A DNA stretch of 64,000 nucleotides from Erysipelotrichia bacterium (GTDB lineage Bacteria > Bacillota_I > Bacilli_A > Erysipelotrichales > Erysipelotrichaceae), in NCBI GenBank assembly GCA_012520255.1, contig JAAYOQ010000017.1, positions 62,001 through 126,000 on the forward strand, in the 5' to 3' direction. The notes beneath the pieces were generated by a model. It was not told the DNA's origin. It searched no databases and was given only the letters and a program-made list of their open reading frames with translations. Within the stretch, counting starts at the first letter, position 1; every line of letters begins with the position of its first letter. Below, one piece after another: positions 28,042-37,640 of this stretch. Position numbers and translations under genes: made by a program.

Positions 28042-29239
28042 ATTAGTTTATGAATATATTTTAATTAGATTTGGTGAATTAACGACTAAAGGAAAAAATA
28101 AGATTGAATTTATCAGAAAACTGGCTAACAATATGAAGTCAGCTCTTAGTAATTATCCAGATCTGGTATTTGAAAGAACTAGAGATCATATTTATGTTCA
28201 TTTAAATGGAACAGATCCTGATGAAATAAGTCCAATATTGAAGAATATTTTCGGAATTAGAAGTTTTGCGAAAACCTTGAAAGTTGATAACGATATTGAA
28301 GCCATTGTCAAAGCGGCTAAAGATATCATGGAGGATAAAGAAGGAACATTTAAAGTTATTACCAAAAGAGCCAATAAAAAGTTTCAACTACGTTCAGATA
28401 GTATAAATAGAATGATAGCAGGCGAAATATTAAGAAATTTTGCACCGACACTTACTGTTGATGTTCATAATCCCGATTATAAATTGATTGTGGAAATAAG
28501 AGAAAAGAATACCTATTTAATGGCGGAAACAATTTTGGGAGCCCAAGGTTTTCCGGTAGGTGTTGGTGGAAAGGCGATGCTGATGTTATCAGGAGGAATT
28601 GATTCACCTGTAGCTGGCTATCTGACGATGAAAAGAGGAGTAGAGATTGAATGTATTCATTATACTTCAATGCCTTATACTTCCTTAGAGTCTTTAAACA
28701 AGGTAAAAGAACTTGCCAGACTGATTAGTGTTTATCAGGGACAGATTAATTTACATATAATTCCATTTACCAATACACAAATGGAAATCTATCGAGTTTG
28801 TGATGAATCCTATGCGATTACAATGATGCGTAGGATGATGTATCGTTTAGCGCAAAGATTAGCTGAAAAAAACAACTGCCTGGCAATTGTCAATGGTGAA
28901 TCGATTGGTCAGGTGGCTTCTCAGACCTTGGAAAGTATTGGAGCGATATCGGAGGTAGTTGATATGCCGATAATCAGACCTTGTGCCACTTTAGATAAAC
29001 TAGAAATTATCAATATTGCTAAAGAAATAAACACTTATGAAACAAGTATTTTACCATATGAGGATTGTTGTACCATCTTTACACCAAAAAATCCGGTTAT
29101 CAGACCGAAAAAAGAAAAGTGTCGCTGGTATGAAGAAAAGTATGACTTTGAACCATTTTTGCAAGAAGCATTAGAAAATGTTGAAACTGTTATCATCAAT
29201 CCATCAACTAAATTTGATGACGATGAAGATTTATTTTAA
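28034..29239 (+). CDS. thiI: tRNA 4-thiouridine synthase ThiI
   Basis: A 401-residue protein that adenylates U8 of tRNA and transfers sulfur from the desulfurase. N-terminal ferredoxin-like and THUMP domains (about 1-165) are followed by the PP-loop LSGGIDSPVAGYL. There is no C-terminal rhodanese domain, as in B. subtilis. The start lies inside the desulfurase gene. Confidence 0.95.
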   Translation: MAKLVYEYILIRFGELTTKGKNKIEFIRKLANNMKSALSNYPDLVFERTRDHIYVHLNGTDPDEISPILKNIFGIRSFAKTLKVDNDIEAIVKAAKDIMEDKEGTFKVITKRANKKFQLRSDSINRMIAGEILRNFAPTLTVDVHNPDYKLIVEIREKNTYLMAETILGAQGFPVGVGGKAMLMLSGGIDSPVAGYLTMKRGVEIECIHYTSMPYTSLESLNKVKELARLISVYQGQINLHIIPFTNTQMEIYRVCDESYAITMMRRMMYRLAQRLAEKNNCLAIVNGESIGQVASQTLESIGAISEVVDMPIIRPCATLDKLEIINIAKEINTYETSILPYEDCCTIFTPKNPVIRPKKEKCRWYEEKYDFEPFLQEALENVETVIINPSTKFDDDEDLF

Positions 29240-29257
29240 TTGAAGGGAGATTAGGTT

Positions 29258-30574
29258 ATGGCATTTGAATCGTTAAGCAACAGATTGACAGCTGCATTTA
29301 AACATATTGTTGGTAAAGATAAACTTTCAAACAAGAATATGGAAGCTATGTTAAGAGAAATCAGAATTGCCTTACTTGAAGCTGATGTCAACTATAAGGT
29401 TGTTAGAGATTTTATTGAACAAATCAGAAAAGAAATGGTTGGTGTTCAGGTAGCAGAAAGTTTAGATCCATCAACCATGGTTTATAAAATTGTCAGAGAT
29501 GAAATTACCAGGCTTTTAGGTGAAGGTCAAGCGGAACTTTTATATAAACAATCAGGCATTACAACTATTATGATTGTCGGCTTGCAAGGAACCGGTAAGA
29601 CAACCTCTGCAGCTAAGATTGCAAAATTAATTAAGGAAAAACAAGATAGAAATCCATTACTCATTGCAGCTGATATTATCAGACCAGCAGCTATTGAACA
29701 ATTACAGACTCTAGGGAAACAAATAGATTGTGAAGTGTTTACTTTAGGAAATAAGGTTAATGCAATAGATACAGTAAATAAAGGTTTAGTTTATGCCAAA
29801 GCTAACAATTTTGATACTGTAATTATTGATACAGCAGGGCGCCTGCATATTGATGAAACATTGATGAATGAGCTTGATCAGTTAAAAAGAAAGTATCGCC
29901 CTGATGAAATATTACTAACTGTTGATGCTTTGACTGGTCAAGACATTGTAAATGTTGCTAAAGCATTTGATGATTTATTAAATATTACTGGTTTAGTTGT
30001 AACCAAATTCGATGGCGATGCCAGAGGTGGGGGAGTGTTGTCAGTCAAAGCTGTTACAGATGTACCGGTAAAATTTGTTGGTACAGGGGAAAAAGTTGAT
30101 GATATTGATGTCTTTTATCCTGATAGAATGGCTTCTAGAATCTTGGGAATGGGTGATTTGCAGACTTTGGTAGAAAAAGCTGAAGAAGCTTTCGACTTAG
30201 AACTGGCTAACAAGGCTATGGAAAATATGATGAATGGTACGTTCTCTCTGGAAGATATGTTAGTACAGATGAAACAGACTAGAAAACTTGGATCTATTGG
30301 AAGCATCTTGAAGATGTTACCAGGAATGAATCAGTTTGCTTCCCAAATTGATTCGGTAGATACTGATGGAGTATTTAAGACTTATGAAGCAATTATAAAT
30401 TCGATGACTCCTTATGAAAGAAAATATCCTGAAGAACTCAGAAGTTCTCATAAAAATAGAATTGCTAAAGGTTCTGGCACTACAGTCAGCGACGTAAACA
30501 AGCTGATTAACAGCTTTGATAAAACCAGAAAAATGATGGCTTCAATGGGATTTGGTAAATATCGCAAATTTTAA
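29258..30574 (+). CDS. ffh: Signal recognition particle protein Ffh
   Basis: A 438-residue SRP54 GTPase targeting nascent membrane and secreted proteins with SRP RNA. N domain at 1-90, G1 motif GLQGTGKTT, DTAGR, TKFDGDARGG, and a methionine-rich M domain from about 325. ylxM and ftsY, which precede ffh in B. subtilis, are not next to it. RBS AGGGAG. Confidence 0.97.
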   Translation: MAFESLSNRLTAAFKHIVGKDKLSNKNMEAMLREIRIALLEADVNYKVVRDFIEQIRKEMVGVQVAESLDPSTMVYKIVRDEITRLLGEGQAELLYKQSGITTIMIVGLQGTGKTTSAAKIAKLIKEKQDRNPLLIAADIIRPAAIEQLQTLGKQIDCEVFTLGNKVNAIDTVNKGLVYAKANNFDTVIIDTAGRLHIDETLMNELDQLKRKYRPDEILLTVDALTGQDIVNVAKAFDDLLNITGLVVTKFDGDARGGGVLSVKAVTDVPVKFVGTGEKVDDIDVFYPDRMASRILGMGDLQTLVEKAEEAFDLELANKAMENMMNGTFSLEDMLVQMKQTRKLGSIGSILKMLPGMNQFASQIDSVDTDGVFKTYEAIINSMTPYERKYPEELRSSHKNRIAKGSGTTVSDVNKLINSFDKTRKMMASMGFGKYRKF

Positions 30575-30597
30575 AACTCAGATTATTTCTGAGTTTT
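30573..30597 (+). terminator. Terminator after ffh
   Basis: AAAACTCAGA (30573-30582) pairs perfectly with TCTGAGTTTT (30588-30597), beginning at the ffh stop codon. Confidence 0.8.
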
Positions 30598-30643
30598 GTG
30601 TTAAATACAGTGTTAGTTTATAATTAAATCAACAGGTGGAATT

Positions 30644-32059
30644 ATGAAAAATAAAATAATTATTTTGGCTATTGTACTTTTTTTGATAATACTTTCATTT
30701 CTTATTATAGATGAAAATGAAATAGTATTTGAATGTGCCGAGAACATTCAGTATCAGTTTGAATATCAAAGTGATTTTATTGAACCGGATATTAAAGCAT
30801 TTTGTCAAAAAAAGACTTTCAGGTTTATCAGAATAGAACTTGAAATAGAGAAAAGCGGAGAAGTTGATACTTCAGTATTAGGAAAATATTCCATTGTCTA
30901 TAAAGCAAAAAAAGATGACCAGGAAAATGAGATTGCTTTAGAGTTTTCAGTTGTCGATACTACAGCTCCTATTATTACATTAGTTGAAACTGAAGATTAT
31001 TTTACTGAATATGGAAGTGAATATATTGAACAGGGCTATAGTTGTTTTGATAATTACGATGGCGAAATCACAGATAAGGTAATTAGAGAAGTTAAAGATG
31101 ATAAAGTTATTTACACTGTCACCGATTCTAATGGTAATACTGCAACTAAGGAAAGAGAAATCAAGTACATTGATACTACACCTCCAACGATTAGTTTTGA
31201 TGCTCCATTTACGGCTATAGAAGTTGGTGGAGATTATTATGTTGGTTTTAGTGCTTATGATATAAAAGATGGCGATTTAACAAAAAATGTAATAATTACC
31301 GGTGAAGTAGATGTTATGAAAGTAGGAATTTATACACTATCTTATGTTGTCAGTGATAATTCTGGAAATGTTACCTCAGTTGAAAGAAATGTTTATGTCT
31401 ATAAAAAACAGGCAGATGTAGAGCATTTAAATCCAACAGGCAAGATAGTTTATTTAACTTTTGATGATGGACCAAGCAGACATACAAGCAGATTACTGGA
31501 TATTTTAGATAAATATAATGTTAAAGTTACCTTCTTTGTGATTGGGAAAAATAATGCCTATTTCGATTATGTCGGCAAAGCTTATCGAAAAGGACACAGC
31601 ATTGGAAATCATACCTATTCTCACAATTACAGTAAAATTTATTCGTCAGTCAGCGCATTTTATACTGATTTGAACTATAATGGTGAACTGATATTTCAAC
31701 AGACGGGCCAATATACAAAACTAATCAGATTTCCAGGTGGGACAAGTAATACGGTTTCTAAAAAATATTGTAAGGGTATTATGTCAGCCCTTGCCAATTC
31801 AGTAATCAGTAATGGTTATAAATATTATGATTGGAATGTTTCTAGCGGAGATGGAGGCAATGGCAATACCAATTCCGTTTATAACAATGTCATTAAAGGA
31901 ATTAAAAAATATAATGTCTCAATAGTTTTACAACATGATTCTAAAGGATATTCAGTTGATGCTGTTGAAAGAATTATTTTATGGGGTCTGAGCAATGGTT
32001 ATACTTTCTTACCATTAGATTTATCAAGTCCAACCTGTGCCCATAGACCGAATAATTAA
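30644..32059 (+). CDS. Polysaccharide deacetylase with Ig-like repeats
   Basis: A 471-residue membrane-anchored protein. A signal anchor (about 5-22) is followed by two DUF5011-type Ig-like repeats (each with DTTxPxI; about 103-255) and a NodB deacetylase domain (about 262-455) with TFDDGP, the metal-ligand HTYSH, RFPGG and QHDS motifs. It probably removes acetyl groups from peptidoglycan or another surface glycan. RBS AGGTGG; its own promoter may use TATAAT at 30619. Confidence 0.88.
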   Translation: MKNKIIILAIVLFLIILSFLIIDENEIVFECAENIQYQFEYQSDFIEPDIKAFCQKKTFRFIRIELEIEKSGEVDTSVLGKYSIVYKAKKDDQENEIALEFSVVDTTAPIITLVETEDYFTEYGSEYIEQGYSCFDNYDGEITDKVIREVKDDKVIYTVTDSNGNTATKEREIKYIDTTPPTISFDAPFTAIEVGGDYYVGFSAYDIKDGDLTKNVIITGEVDVMKVGIYTLSYVVSDNSGNVTSVERNVYVYKKQADVEHLNPTGKIVYLTFDDGPSRHTSRLLDILDKYNVKVTFFVIGKNNAYFDYVGKAYRKGHSIGNHTYSHNYSKIYSSVSAFYTDLNYNGELIFQQTGQYTKLIRFPGGTSNTVSKKYCKGIMSALANSVISNGYKYYDWNVSSGDGGNGNTNSVYNNVIKGIKKYNVSIVLQHDSKGYSVDAVERIILWGLSNGYTFLPLDLSSPTCAHRPNN

Positions 32060-32106
32060 GCTGTCAAGCAAAAGTACTTGACAGCACTCTTTGATAGTAG
32101 TATTAT
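32060..32106 (+). promoter_or_regulatory. Hairpin with embedded rpsP promoter
   Basis: GCTGTCAAG (32060-32068) pairs perfectly with CTTGACAGC (32077-32085) just after the deacetylase stop. The second arm contains a consensus -35 TTGACA (32078-32083), with 17 bp to TATTAT (32101-32106) and the rpsP start 34 bp on. One element appears to end the upstream transcript and start the rpsP operon. Confidence 0.65.
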
Positions 32107-32139
32107 ATTCAAGGAAAAGAAAAAAGAGGTATATTTTAT

Positions 32140-32400
32140 ATGGTTAAATTACGTTTAAGAAGAATGGGAGCTAAAAAAGCTGCTACTTATAGAATAGTTG
32201 CTATGGATGCAAGAACTAGAAGAGATGGTCGTCCAATTGAAACACTTGGTTTCTATAATCCTCAAACTACTCCATCAACTATCAAAATTGATGAAGAAAG
32301 AGCAATGTACTGGTTAAAGCAAGGCGCTCAGCCAACTGATACTGTACGTTCAATTTTATCAAAAGAAGGAATCATGAAGAGATTTCATGAATCAAAGTAG
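32140..32400 (+). CDS. rpsP: 30S ribosomal protein S16
   Basis: An 86-residue protein with the standard start [19 protein letters not shown] and the [12 protein letters not shown] element. It heads the rpsP-khpA-rimM-trmD-rplS block conserved in Firmicutes. RBS AGAGGT. Confidence 0.98.
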   Translation: MVKLRLRRMGAKKAATYRIVAMDARTRRDGRPIETLGFYNPQTTPSTIKIDEERAMYWLKQGAQPTDTVRSILSKEGIMKRFHESK

Positions 32401-32406
32401 GTCAAA

Positions 32407-32655
32407 ATGATTGATTATGAAAAAACATTAATGGACATTGTTAGACCGATGGTTGATGAACCGGAAAAAGTTTCGGTTCAGCAAATGGACAGTCTAAACA
32501 AAAATGAAATTGTATTATTTGTCCATGCTACAAGTAATGATATCGCAAGACTGATTGGTAGAGGCGGCAATATGGCTTCTAGTATCAGACAGATGATGTC
32601 AGTTTGTTCGAGTATTGAAAATAAAAGAGTATCAATTAAATTTGAATCATATTAG
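32407..32655 (+). CDS. khpA: KH-domain RNA-binding protein KhpA (YlqC)
   Basis: An 82-residue single KH domain with the GRGG loop (IGRGGNMASSIRQMM). KhpA pairs with KhpB/Jag to bind RNA and influences cell division and elongation in Gram-positives; khpB is not in this window. It follows rpsP by 6 nt, as ylqC does in B. subtilis. Confidence 0.93.
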   Translation: MIDYEKTLMDIVRPMVDEPEKVSVQQMDSLNKNEIVLFVHATSNDIARLIGRGGNMASSIRQMMSVCSSIENKRVSIKFESY

Positions 32656-32681
32656 GATGCATTATTTAAGCATCCTTTTTT
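32654..32681 (+). terminator. Internal terminator between khpA and rimM
   Basis: AGGATGC (32654-32660) pairs with GCATCCT (32670-32676) and is followed by six Ts. No promoter was seen before rimM, so it probably lowers rather than abolishes downstream transcription. Confidence 0.75.
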
Positions 32682-32693
32682 GGAGATTGGATT

Positions 32694-33191
32694 ATGGAAT
32701 ATGTCAGAGTAGGAAATATAGTCAATACCTTTGGATTAAAAGGAGAACTGAAAGTAAGATCACATACTGATTTTGATGATATTCGTTTTAGAGTGACACA
32801 ACAGTTGTATATCAGGTATCAAAATGTATTTGAACCGGTTGTAATTAAAACTTATCGAGTTCACAAAGGCTTTATTTTGATTTCTTTTTTCGATAAGCAG
32901 GATATTAATCTGGTTGAAAAATATAAAGGTTGCGACATATTTATTAAAAAAGATGATGTTCATACTTTAAGTGAAGGAGTTTATTACTTTTTCGAGTTGC
33001 AGGATTGTTCTGTTTATTACAATAATAAGAAGATAGGTTTTGTTTCTTCAGTGGAGGATGGTTACCAGACTATATTAAGAATTGATACAGAAGAAAAGGA
33101 AGTTTTAATTCCTTTTGTTGATCAATTTATCAAGGAAGTAAATATAGAAGCTAAACGTATTGATATTGATGTAATTGAGGGGATGTTATGA
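32694..33191 (+). CDS. rimM: 16S rRNA processing protein RimM
   Basis: A 165-residue 30S maturation factor. MEYVRVGNIVNTFGLKGELKV is the usual start, and the PRC-barrel half (FELQDCSVY onward) is complete. RimM binds S19 and helps mature the 30S head. The trmD ATG lies within its last codons (4-nt overlap). Confidence 0.95.
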   Translation: MEYVRVGNIVNTFGLKGELKVRSHTDFDDIRFRVTQQLYIRYQNVFEPVVIKTYRVHKGFILISFFDKQDINLVEKYKGCDIFIKKDDVHTLSEGVYYFFELQDCSVYYNNKKIGFVSSVEDGYQTILRIDTEEKEVLIPFVDQFIKEVNIEAKRIDIDVIEGML

Positions 33192-33916
33192 AAATAACTA
33201 TTTTAACAATTTTTCCAGAAATGTTTAATGACTTTCTGAATACTTCAATTATCAAGAAAGCCAGATTAAAAAAATTAGTGGACATAAATATTGTTGATTT
33301 TAGAAGTTTTTCTAATTTTCCATCAAAAAGAGTCGATGATGCTCCTTATGGTGGAGGGCCAGGCATGGTACTGATGTGTCAGCCTGTTTTAGATGCTTTG
33401 GAAAGCGTTAAAACAGACAAATCACATATAGTTATTACTTCCCCTATTGGCTCTAAATTTGATCAGAAAATGGCTTATAAACTACTTGAAAAGGAAGAAA
33501 TAATTATTATCTGTGGACATTATGAAGGATTTGATGCCAGAATCCACAATTTTGTCGATCAGCATATTTCCATTGGTGATTATATTTTAACTGGTGGAGA
33601 ACTTCCAGCCATGGTGATTACTGATGCAATTACCAGACTGGTTAAAGATACTATCAGTGAAAAGTCTATTGTTGAGGAATCATTCGAAGATAGTTTACTG
33701 GAATATCCACAGTATACCAGACCAGAAATATATAATGGTTTACAAGTGCCAGAAGTTCTGTTAAGCGGTCATCATGAAAATATCAGAATTTATCGTTTGA
33801 AAGAAAGTCTAAGGACAACATATCTGAACCGAAAAGATCTTTTAGAGAAAAGAGAATTTACTAAGGAAGAAAGAAAATTATTAGAAGAAGTTATTGAAGA
33901 AGAAAATAAACAATAA
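33188..33916 (+). CDS. trmD: tRNA (guanine-N1-)-methyltransferase
   Basis: A 242-residue SPOUT-family enzyme making m1G37 in tRNA, which prevents frameshifting. MKITILTIFPEMFNDFL, DDAPYGGGPGMV, CGHYEGFDARI and GDYILTGGELPAM form the trefoil-knot SAM site. Translationally coupled to rimM. Confidence 0.97.
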   Translation: MKITILTIFPEMFNDFLNTSIIKKARLKKLVDINIVDFRSFSNFPSKRVDDAPYGGGPGMVLMCQPVLDALESVKTDKSHIVITSPIGSKFDQKMAYKLLEKEEIIIICGHYEGFDARIHNFVDQHISIGDYILTGGELPAMVITDAITRLVKDTISEKSIVEESFEDSLLEYPQYTRPEIYNGLQVPEVLLSGHHENIRIYRLKESLRTTYLNRKDLLEKREFTKEERKLLEEVIEEENKQ

Positions 33917-33964
33917 TTTCTTTTTTTATGGTAAGATTAAAGAAATTAAGTAGAGGTGAAAAAT

Positions 33965-34867
33965 ATGTCTGAAATTTGGTTTTTCCCTTTTGAAGAACAT
34001 TTTATTATCTGGTTACAGTCATTAGGTTTGGGAACAATCTTACATACTATTTTATTTTATCTGAATCAATTTTTCTCAATGTTAGGAGAAGAAACAGTGG
34101 CAGTAGGTGTAATGGGATTTATTTATTGGGGTATAAATAAAAGAAAAGGTGAAAAAATAGGCTTGGCAATAATGATGGCATCTGTAATGACGCCATATTT
34201 TAAGAATATTTTCAAAAGATTAAGACCATATCAGTGTTCTGATAAAATTGAACTTTTAAGAGATGTCGGTGGTTATTCATTTCCAAGTGGACACTCCAGC
34301 ACCAGTGCATCTTTATATTCTTCTGTTGCAGTTATGTTTAAAGAGAGTAAAGTTCTGCAAATTTTTGGGATACTGATTCCAGTATTAGTGGCTTTTTCCA
34401 GGATTTATTTAGGAGCACATTGGCCTACTGATGTTATTGTTGGACTGGCAGTCGGGTTTATTTGTTGTTTAATGGCTACCAGAATAGCTGATTTGTTTAA
34501 AAATAAATATACCTTTATAGTTATCTATGCAGCTGTTGCAGCTTCAGGATTTTTCTTCTGTCATACAACAGATTTCTATAATGGTTATGGATTGTTAATC
34601 GGATTAATAGCTGGTATGTATTTTGAAGAAAAGTATGTAAATTTTGAAAATACCGATAAACTTTACATCGCTCTAATAAGAGCAGTTATTGGAGCAATCC
34701 TGTATTTAGGAATAAACTCGATATTAAGAGCGGTGTTGGCACCAATATTTCCAGAATTGACATTTGGATATTTTATTTTAAGAACCTTAAGATATGCCTT
34801 GGTTTGCTTTATTTTAGTAGCTATTTATCCAATGCTGTTTAAATTGGAAAAGAAAATATTTAAATAA
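33965..34867 (+). CDS. PAP2-family membrane phosphatase
   Basis: A 300-residue protein with several membrane helices and the three PAP2 motifs: KRLRP, PSGHSS and SRIYLGAHWPTD, holding the catalytic His residues. Such enzymes dephosphorylate lipid pyrophosphates or phosphatidates; the long C-terminal multi-helix extension is less usual. ATG 33965 follows GAGGTG. It is inserted between trmD and rplS, which are adjacent in B. subtilis. Confidence 0.88.
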   Translation: MSEIWFFPFEEHFIIWLQSLGLGTILHTILFYLNQFFSMLGEETVAVGVMGFIYWGINKRKGEKIGLAIMMASVMTPYFKNIFKRLRPYQCSDKIELLRDVGGYSFPSGHSSTSASLYSSVAVMFKESKVLQIFGILIPVLVAFSRIYLGAHWPTDVIVGLAVGFICCLMATRIADLFKNKYTFIVIYAAVAASGFFFCHTTDFYNGYGLLIGLIAGMYFEEKYVNFENTDKLYIALIRAVIGAILYLGINSILRAVLAPIFPELTFGYFILRTLRYALVCFILVAIYPMLFKLEKKIFK

Positions 34868-34874
34868 TTTCTGG

Positions 34875-34903
34875 TTGAAAAAAGTTTTTTGATGTGGTAG
34901 TAT
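34875..34903 (+). promoter_or_regulatory. rplS promoter
   Basis: TTGAAA (34875-34880), 17-bp spacer, TAGTAT (34898-34903). Confidence 0.5.
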
Positions 34904-34909
34904 TATTGA

Positions 34910-34980
34910 GCGTATGCTAGATAGTTCCGCTGATGTCAAGTTCATGAACTATTGAAAAAATGTGTGAAAAGGAGATAGTT
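34910..34980 (+). ncRNA. L19 (rplS) leader element
   Basis: The 5' untranslated region holds ATAGTTC (34921-34927) pairing with GAACTAT (34946-34952) around a conserved-looking CCGCTGATGTCAAG loop, directly before the rplS ribosome site. Placement and fold fit the Firmicutes L19 leader thought to mediate autoregulation. The assignment is from memory of that class, not from an alignment. Confidence 0.6.
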
Positions 34981-35328
34981 ATGGATTTAAGTTTAGTTGA
35001 CAAGATTACCCAAGCTCAAATCAAAGACGTTCCTTACTTTGAGCCAGGTTGTACAGTTAAAGTACACGTTATCATCAAAGAGGGTGACAAGACACGTATT
35101 CAGGTGTTTGAAGGTGTCGTAATTGCGATGAGCGGAAAAGGTATTGCTAGAACCTTTACAGTTAGAAAAATGTCAAGTGGAATTGGCGTAGAAAGAACTT
35201 TCCCAATCAATTCACCAATCATTGATAAGATTGAAGTTGTTCGTTGGGGTAAAGTAAGAAGAGCTAAGTTATTCTACTTACGTGGACGTTCAGGTAAAGC
35301 CAGCAGAATCGAAGAAAGACGCAGATAA
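34981..35328 (+). CDS. rplS: 50S ribosomal protein L19
   Basis: A 115-residue subunit-interface protein. [16 protein letters not shown] and [21 protein letters not shown] are typical. ATG 34981 with RBS AGGAG gives the conserved N-terminus; an upstream GTG at 34960 reads through the ribosome site and is rejected. Confidence 0.97.
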   Translation: MDLSLVDKITQAQIKDVPYFEPGCTVKVHVIIKEGDKTRIQVFEGVVIAMSGKGIARTFTVRKMSSGIGVERTFPINSPIIDKIEVVRWGKVRRAKLFYLRGRSGKASRIEERRR

Positions 35329-35332
35329 AAGT

Positions 35333-35360
35333 AAAGGCTGTTTAATCAGCCTTTCTTTTC
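35333..35360 (+). terminator. Terminator or attenuator between rplS and lepB
   Basis: AAAGGCTG (35333-35340) pairs with CAGCCTTT (35347-35354), followed by CTTTT. lepB starts 12-18 nt later with no visible promoter, so partial read-through is likely. Confidence 0.75.
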
Positions 35361-35371
35361 CAGGAGAACAT

Positions 35372-35977
35372 ATGATTGAAAAGATAAAACTTAAAGTATT
35401 AGATTTCTTTGCGACAGTATTTCTGGCATTTTTAATCTATTTAGATGACATCACAGAATCAATAATAACGATTTTTGTCACTGTTGTTATTTCTTTGGTT
35501 GTGGTTAATTTCTTTTTCATGCCGATTGTGGTCAATGGATCGAGTATGTATCCAACACTTCAAGATAAATCATATGGTTTCTCGAATATTTTTGCCAGAA
35601 AAGTATCTGGTATTGAAAGATTTGATATTGTGGTTGTGTACTTAGAGGAAAGAGATGAAAATCTGGTAAAAAGAGTTATTGGTTTACCAAATGAAACTAT
35701 AACCTTTACTAATGACACTTTATATATTAATGGTACGCCAGTTGATCAATCTTTTTTAGATGAAGATTATGTAAAACAAATTCAAGAAGGTGTGTATACA
35801 GGTTTGTTTACCAGCGATTTTACCATTACTTTAGGTGAAGATGAATATTTTTGTATGGGAGATAACAGACCACGTTCAGCTGATTCAAGGTTGTATGGGC
35901 CATTTAATCAGGCGCAGATTGTTTCTAAAAATATTTTCATTATTTATCCTTTTAATCTTTTTGGATTAGTGGAGTAG
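35372..35977 (+). CDS. lepB: Type I signal peptidase (S26)
   Basis: A 201-residue membrane enzyme cleaving Sec and Tat signal peptides. The catalytic Ser is in NGSSMYPTL, the Lys in LVKRVIGLP, and box E is GDNRPRSADSR. The N-terminus carries two hydrophobic stretches (about 9-22 and 29-50) rather than the single anchor of many Gram-positive forms. ATG 35372 follows AGGAGAAC. Confidence 0.93.
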   Translation: MIEKIKLKVLDFFATVFLAFLIYLDDITESIITIFVTVVISLVVVNFFFMPIVVNGSSMYPTLQDKSYGFSNIFARKVSGIERFDIVVVYLEERDENLVKRVIGLPNETITFTNDTLYINGTPVDQSFLDEDYVKQIQEGVYTGLFTSDFTITLGEDEYFCMGDNRPRSADSRLYGPFNQAQIVSKNIFIIYPFNLFGLVE

Positions 35978-36006
35978 TTAAATTATAAAAACCTGACATT
36001 GAAATT

Positions 36007-36036
36007 AAAGCCTGAAATAATATTTAGGCTTTTTAA
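36007..36036 (+). terminator. Terminator after lepB
   Basis: AAAGCCT (36007-36013) pairs with AGGCTTT (36026-36032) and ends in a T-rich tract. Confidence 0.75.
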
Positions 36037-36136
36037 ATAAAAATGTTATCGATTTTATAAAGTAATAATAATGTTGTAAAATATAAAAGTAGAAGATTAT
36101 TTAAAACAAAATAGATTGTAACAGGGAGTTGATTTT

Positions 36137-37006
36137 ATGGAAAATAAAGTAAATATTAACTGGTATCCTGGTCACATGACCAAAGCTAAAAGGGAAATGA
36201 GAGAAAAAATAAAGTTAGTTGATATGGTAATTGAAATACGTGATGCACGTATTCCTTTAAGCAGCATAAATCCACTTCTTGATGAAATCATCGGTAGTAA
36301 ACCACGTTTGATAGTTTTAAGTAAAGCTGATAAAGCGGAAAAGGAAGAAACAAAAAAATGGATTGATTATTTTAAAGAGTGTGGTCATAAAGCCGTTGCT
36401 TTAAATTTAATTGGTGATAGAAATGTGGCTAAAACAATTTCCAATAGCTGCTTGTCTATTATGAAAGAAAAAATAGATAAACTTAAAGCCAGAGGTTTAA
36501 AAAGAGTAGAAATAAAAGCGATGGTAGTCGGTATTCCAAATGTAGGAAAATCAACACTTATCAATTCTGTCAGTAGAAGAAAAATTGCTAAAACGGCTGA
36601 TAAACCTGGTGTTACCAGAACGCTTGCCTGGATTAAAGTTTCTAATGAAGTTGCTTTGCTTGATACTCCTGGAGTATTATGGCCAAAGTTTGAAGATTTG
36701 AAAACTGGCTATATGCTTGCTGTAACTGGGGCAATTAGAGATGATGTGTTGCCGATGCAAAGCATTATTGAATTTGCAGTAGATTTTTTAATAAAAAATC
36801 ACAAAGATAAATTAGTTAAGCGTTATGAAATAGAAGTAAGTGATAATATATTTGAAACTATTGATAAGATTGCAATATCAAGAGGATGTATTCAACAGGA
36901 TGAAACAATTGATTACAAAAGGGTCTATGCTTTACTGTTGAAAGATATTCGCGATAATCAATTGGGGCCAATTAGCTGGGAGAAAACTGATGCAGACATT
37001 GAATGA
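36137..37006 (+). CDS. ylqF: Ribosome biogenesis GTPase YlqF/RbgA
   Basis: A 289-residue circularly permuted GTPase: G4 LSKADK comes before G1 GIPNVGKST and G3 DTPGVLWP. RbgA acts late in 50S assembly. NINWYPGHMTKAKREM is the conserved start. The last 17 nt overlap rnhB. Confidence 0.95.
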   Translation: MENKVNINWYPGHMTKAKREMREKIKLVDMVIEIRDARIPLSSINPLLDEIIGSKPRLIVLSKADKAEKEETKKWIDYFKECGHKAVALNLIGDRNVAKTISNSCLSIMKEKIDKLKARGLKRVEIKAMVVGIPNVGKSTLINSVSRRKIAKTADKPGVTRTLAWIKVSNEVALLDTPGVLWPKFEDLKTGYMLAVTGAIRDDVLPMQSIIEFAVDFLIKNHKDKLVKRYEIEVSDNIFETIDKIAISRGCIQQDETIDYKRVYALLLKDIRDNQLGPISWEKTDADIE

Positions 37007-37598
37007 ATATGAAAAACATTATTGGAATTTGGATAAACTGGTAATTGGTATCGATGAAGCAGGAAGGGGTCCTTTGGCTGGTCCTCTTGTGGTAGCTGGA
37101 GTAGTTTTTCCTAAAGATTATGTATCAAAAGAAATATATGATTCTAAAAAGTTAACCGAGAAAAAAAGGGAACAATTGTATGAGGTGATTATTAATGATG
37201 CTCAATATTATGACATAGTGATTGTTGATGTAGATACAATTGAAAAATTAAACATTTTAGAAGCAACTAGAATGGGAATGAGCGTAATTGGCCTAAAAGC
37301 TGATGTTGAAATCGTATTAACTGATGCAGTTAATTTACATATTGATAAGAAAGTAATTGATATTGTGAAAGGTGATCAAAAATCTGTTTCCATCGCTGCA
37401 GCTTCAATTTTAGCGAAAGTTACAAGAGATAGAATAATGTATGATTTGGATAAGAAATATCCACAGTATAACTTTAAAAATAATAAAGGCTATCCAACGA
37501 AACAACATTTTGAAGCTTTGGAAAAATATGGTATTACCGAAATTCATCGAAAAAACTATAAACCGGTAATAAGAGCAATGCAAGGCAAATTGTTTTAG
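36990..37598 (+). CDS. rnhB: Ribonuclease HII
   Basis: A 202-residue enzyme cutting RNA in RNA-DNA hybrids and misincorporated ribonucleotides. IDEAGRGPLAGP holds the first acidic pair, DSKKLTEKKR and LTDAVNL the rest. The start at 36990 inside ylqF has GGGAG eight bases upstream. Confidence 0.95.
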   Translation: MQTLNEYEKHYWNLDKLVIGIDEAGRGPLAGPLVVAGVVFPKDYVSKEIYDSKKLTEKKREQLYEVIINDAQYYDIVIVDVDTIEKLNILEATRMGMSVIGLKADVEIVLTDAVNLHIDKKVIDIVKGDQKSVSIAAASILAKVTRDRIMYDLDKKYPQYNFKNNKGYPTKQHFEALEKYGITEIHRKNYKPVIRAMQGKLF

Positions 37599-37640
37599 GA
37601 AGATTACTGTTTTATTATCAATTATTGATTGGTGATAAAT

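Noticed and set aside
34960-34980. Upstream GTG start for rplS
   Set aside because: It would translate the AGGAG ribosome site and add seven residues absent from L19 proteins.
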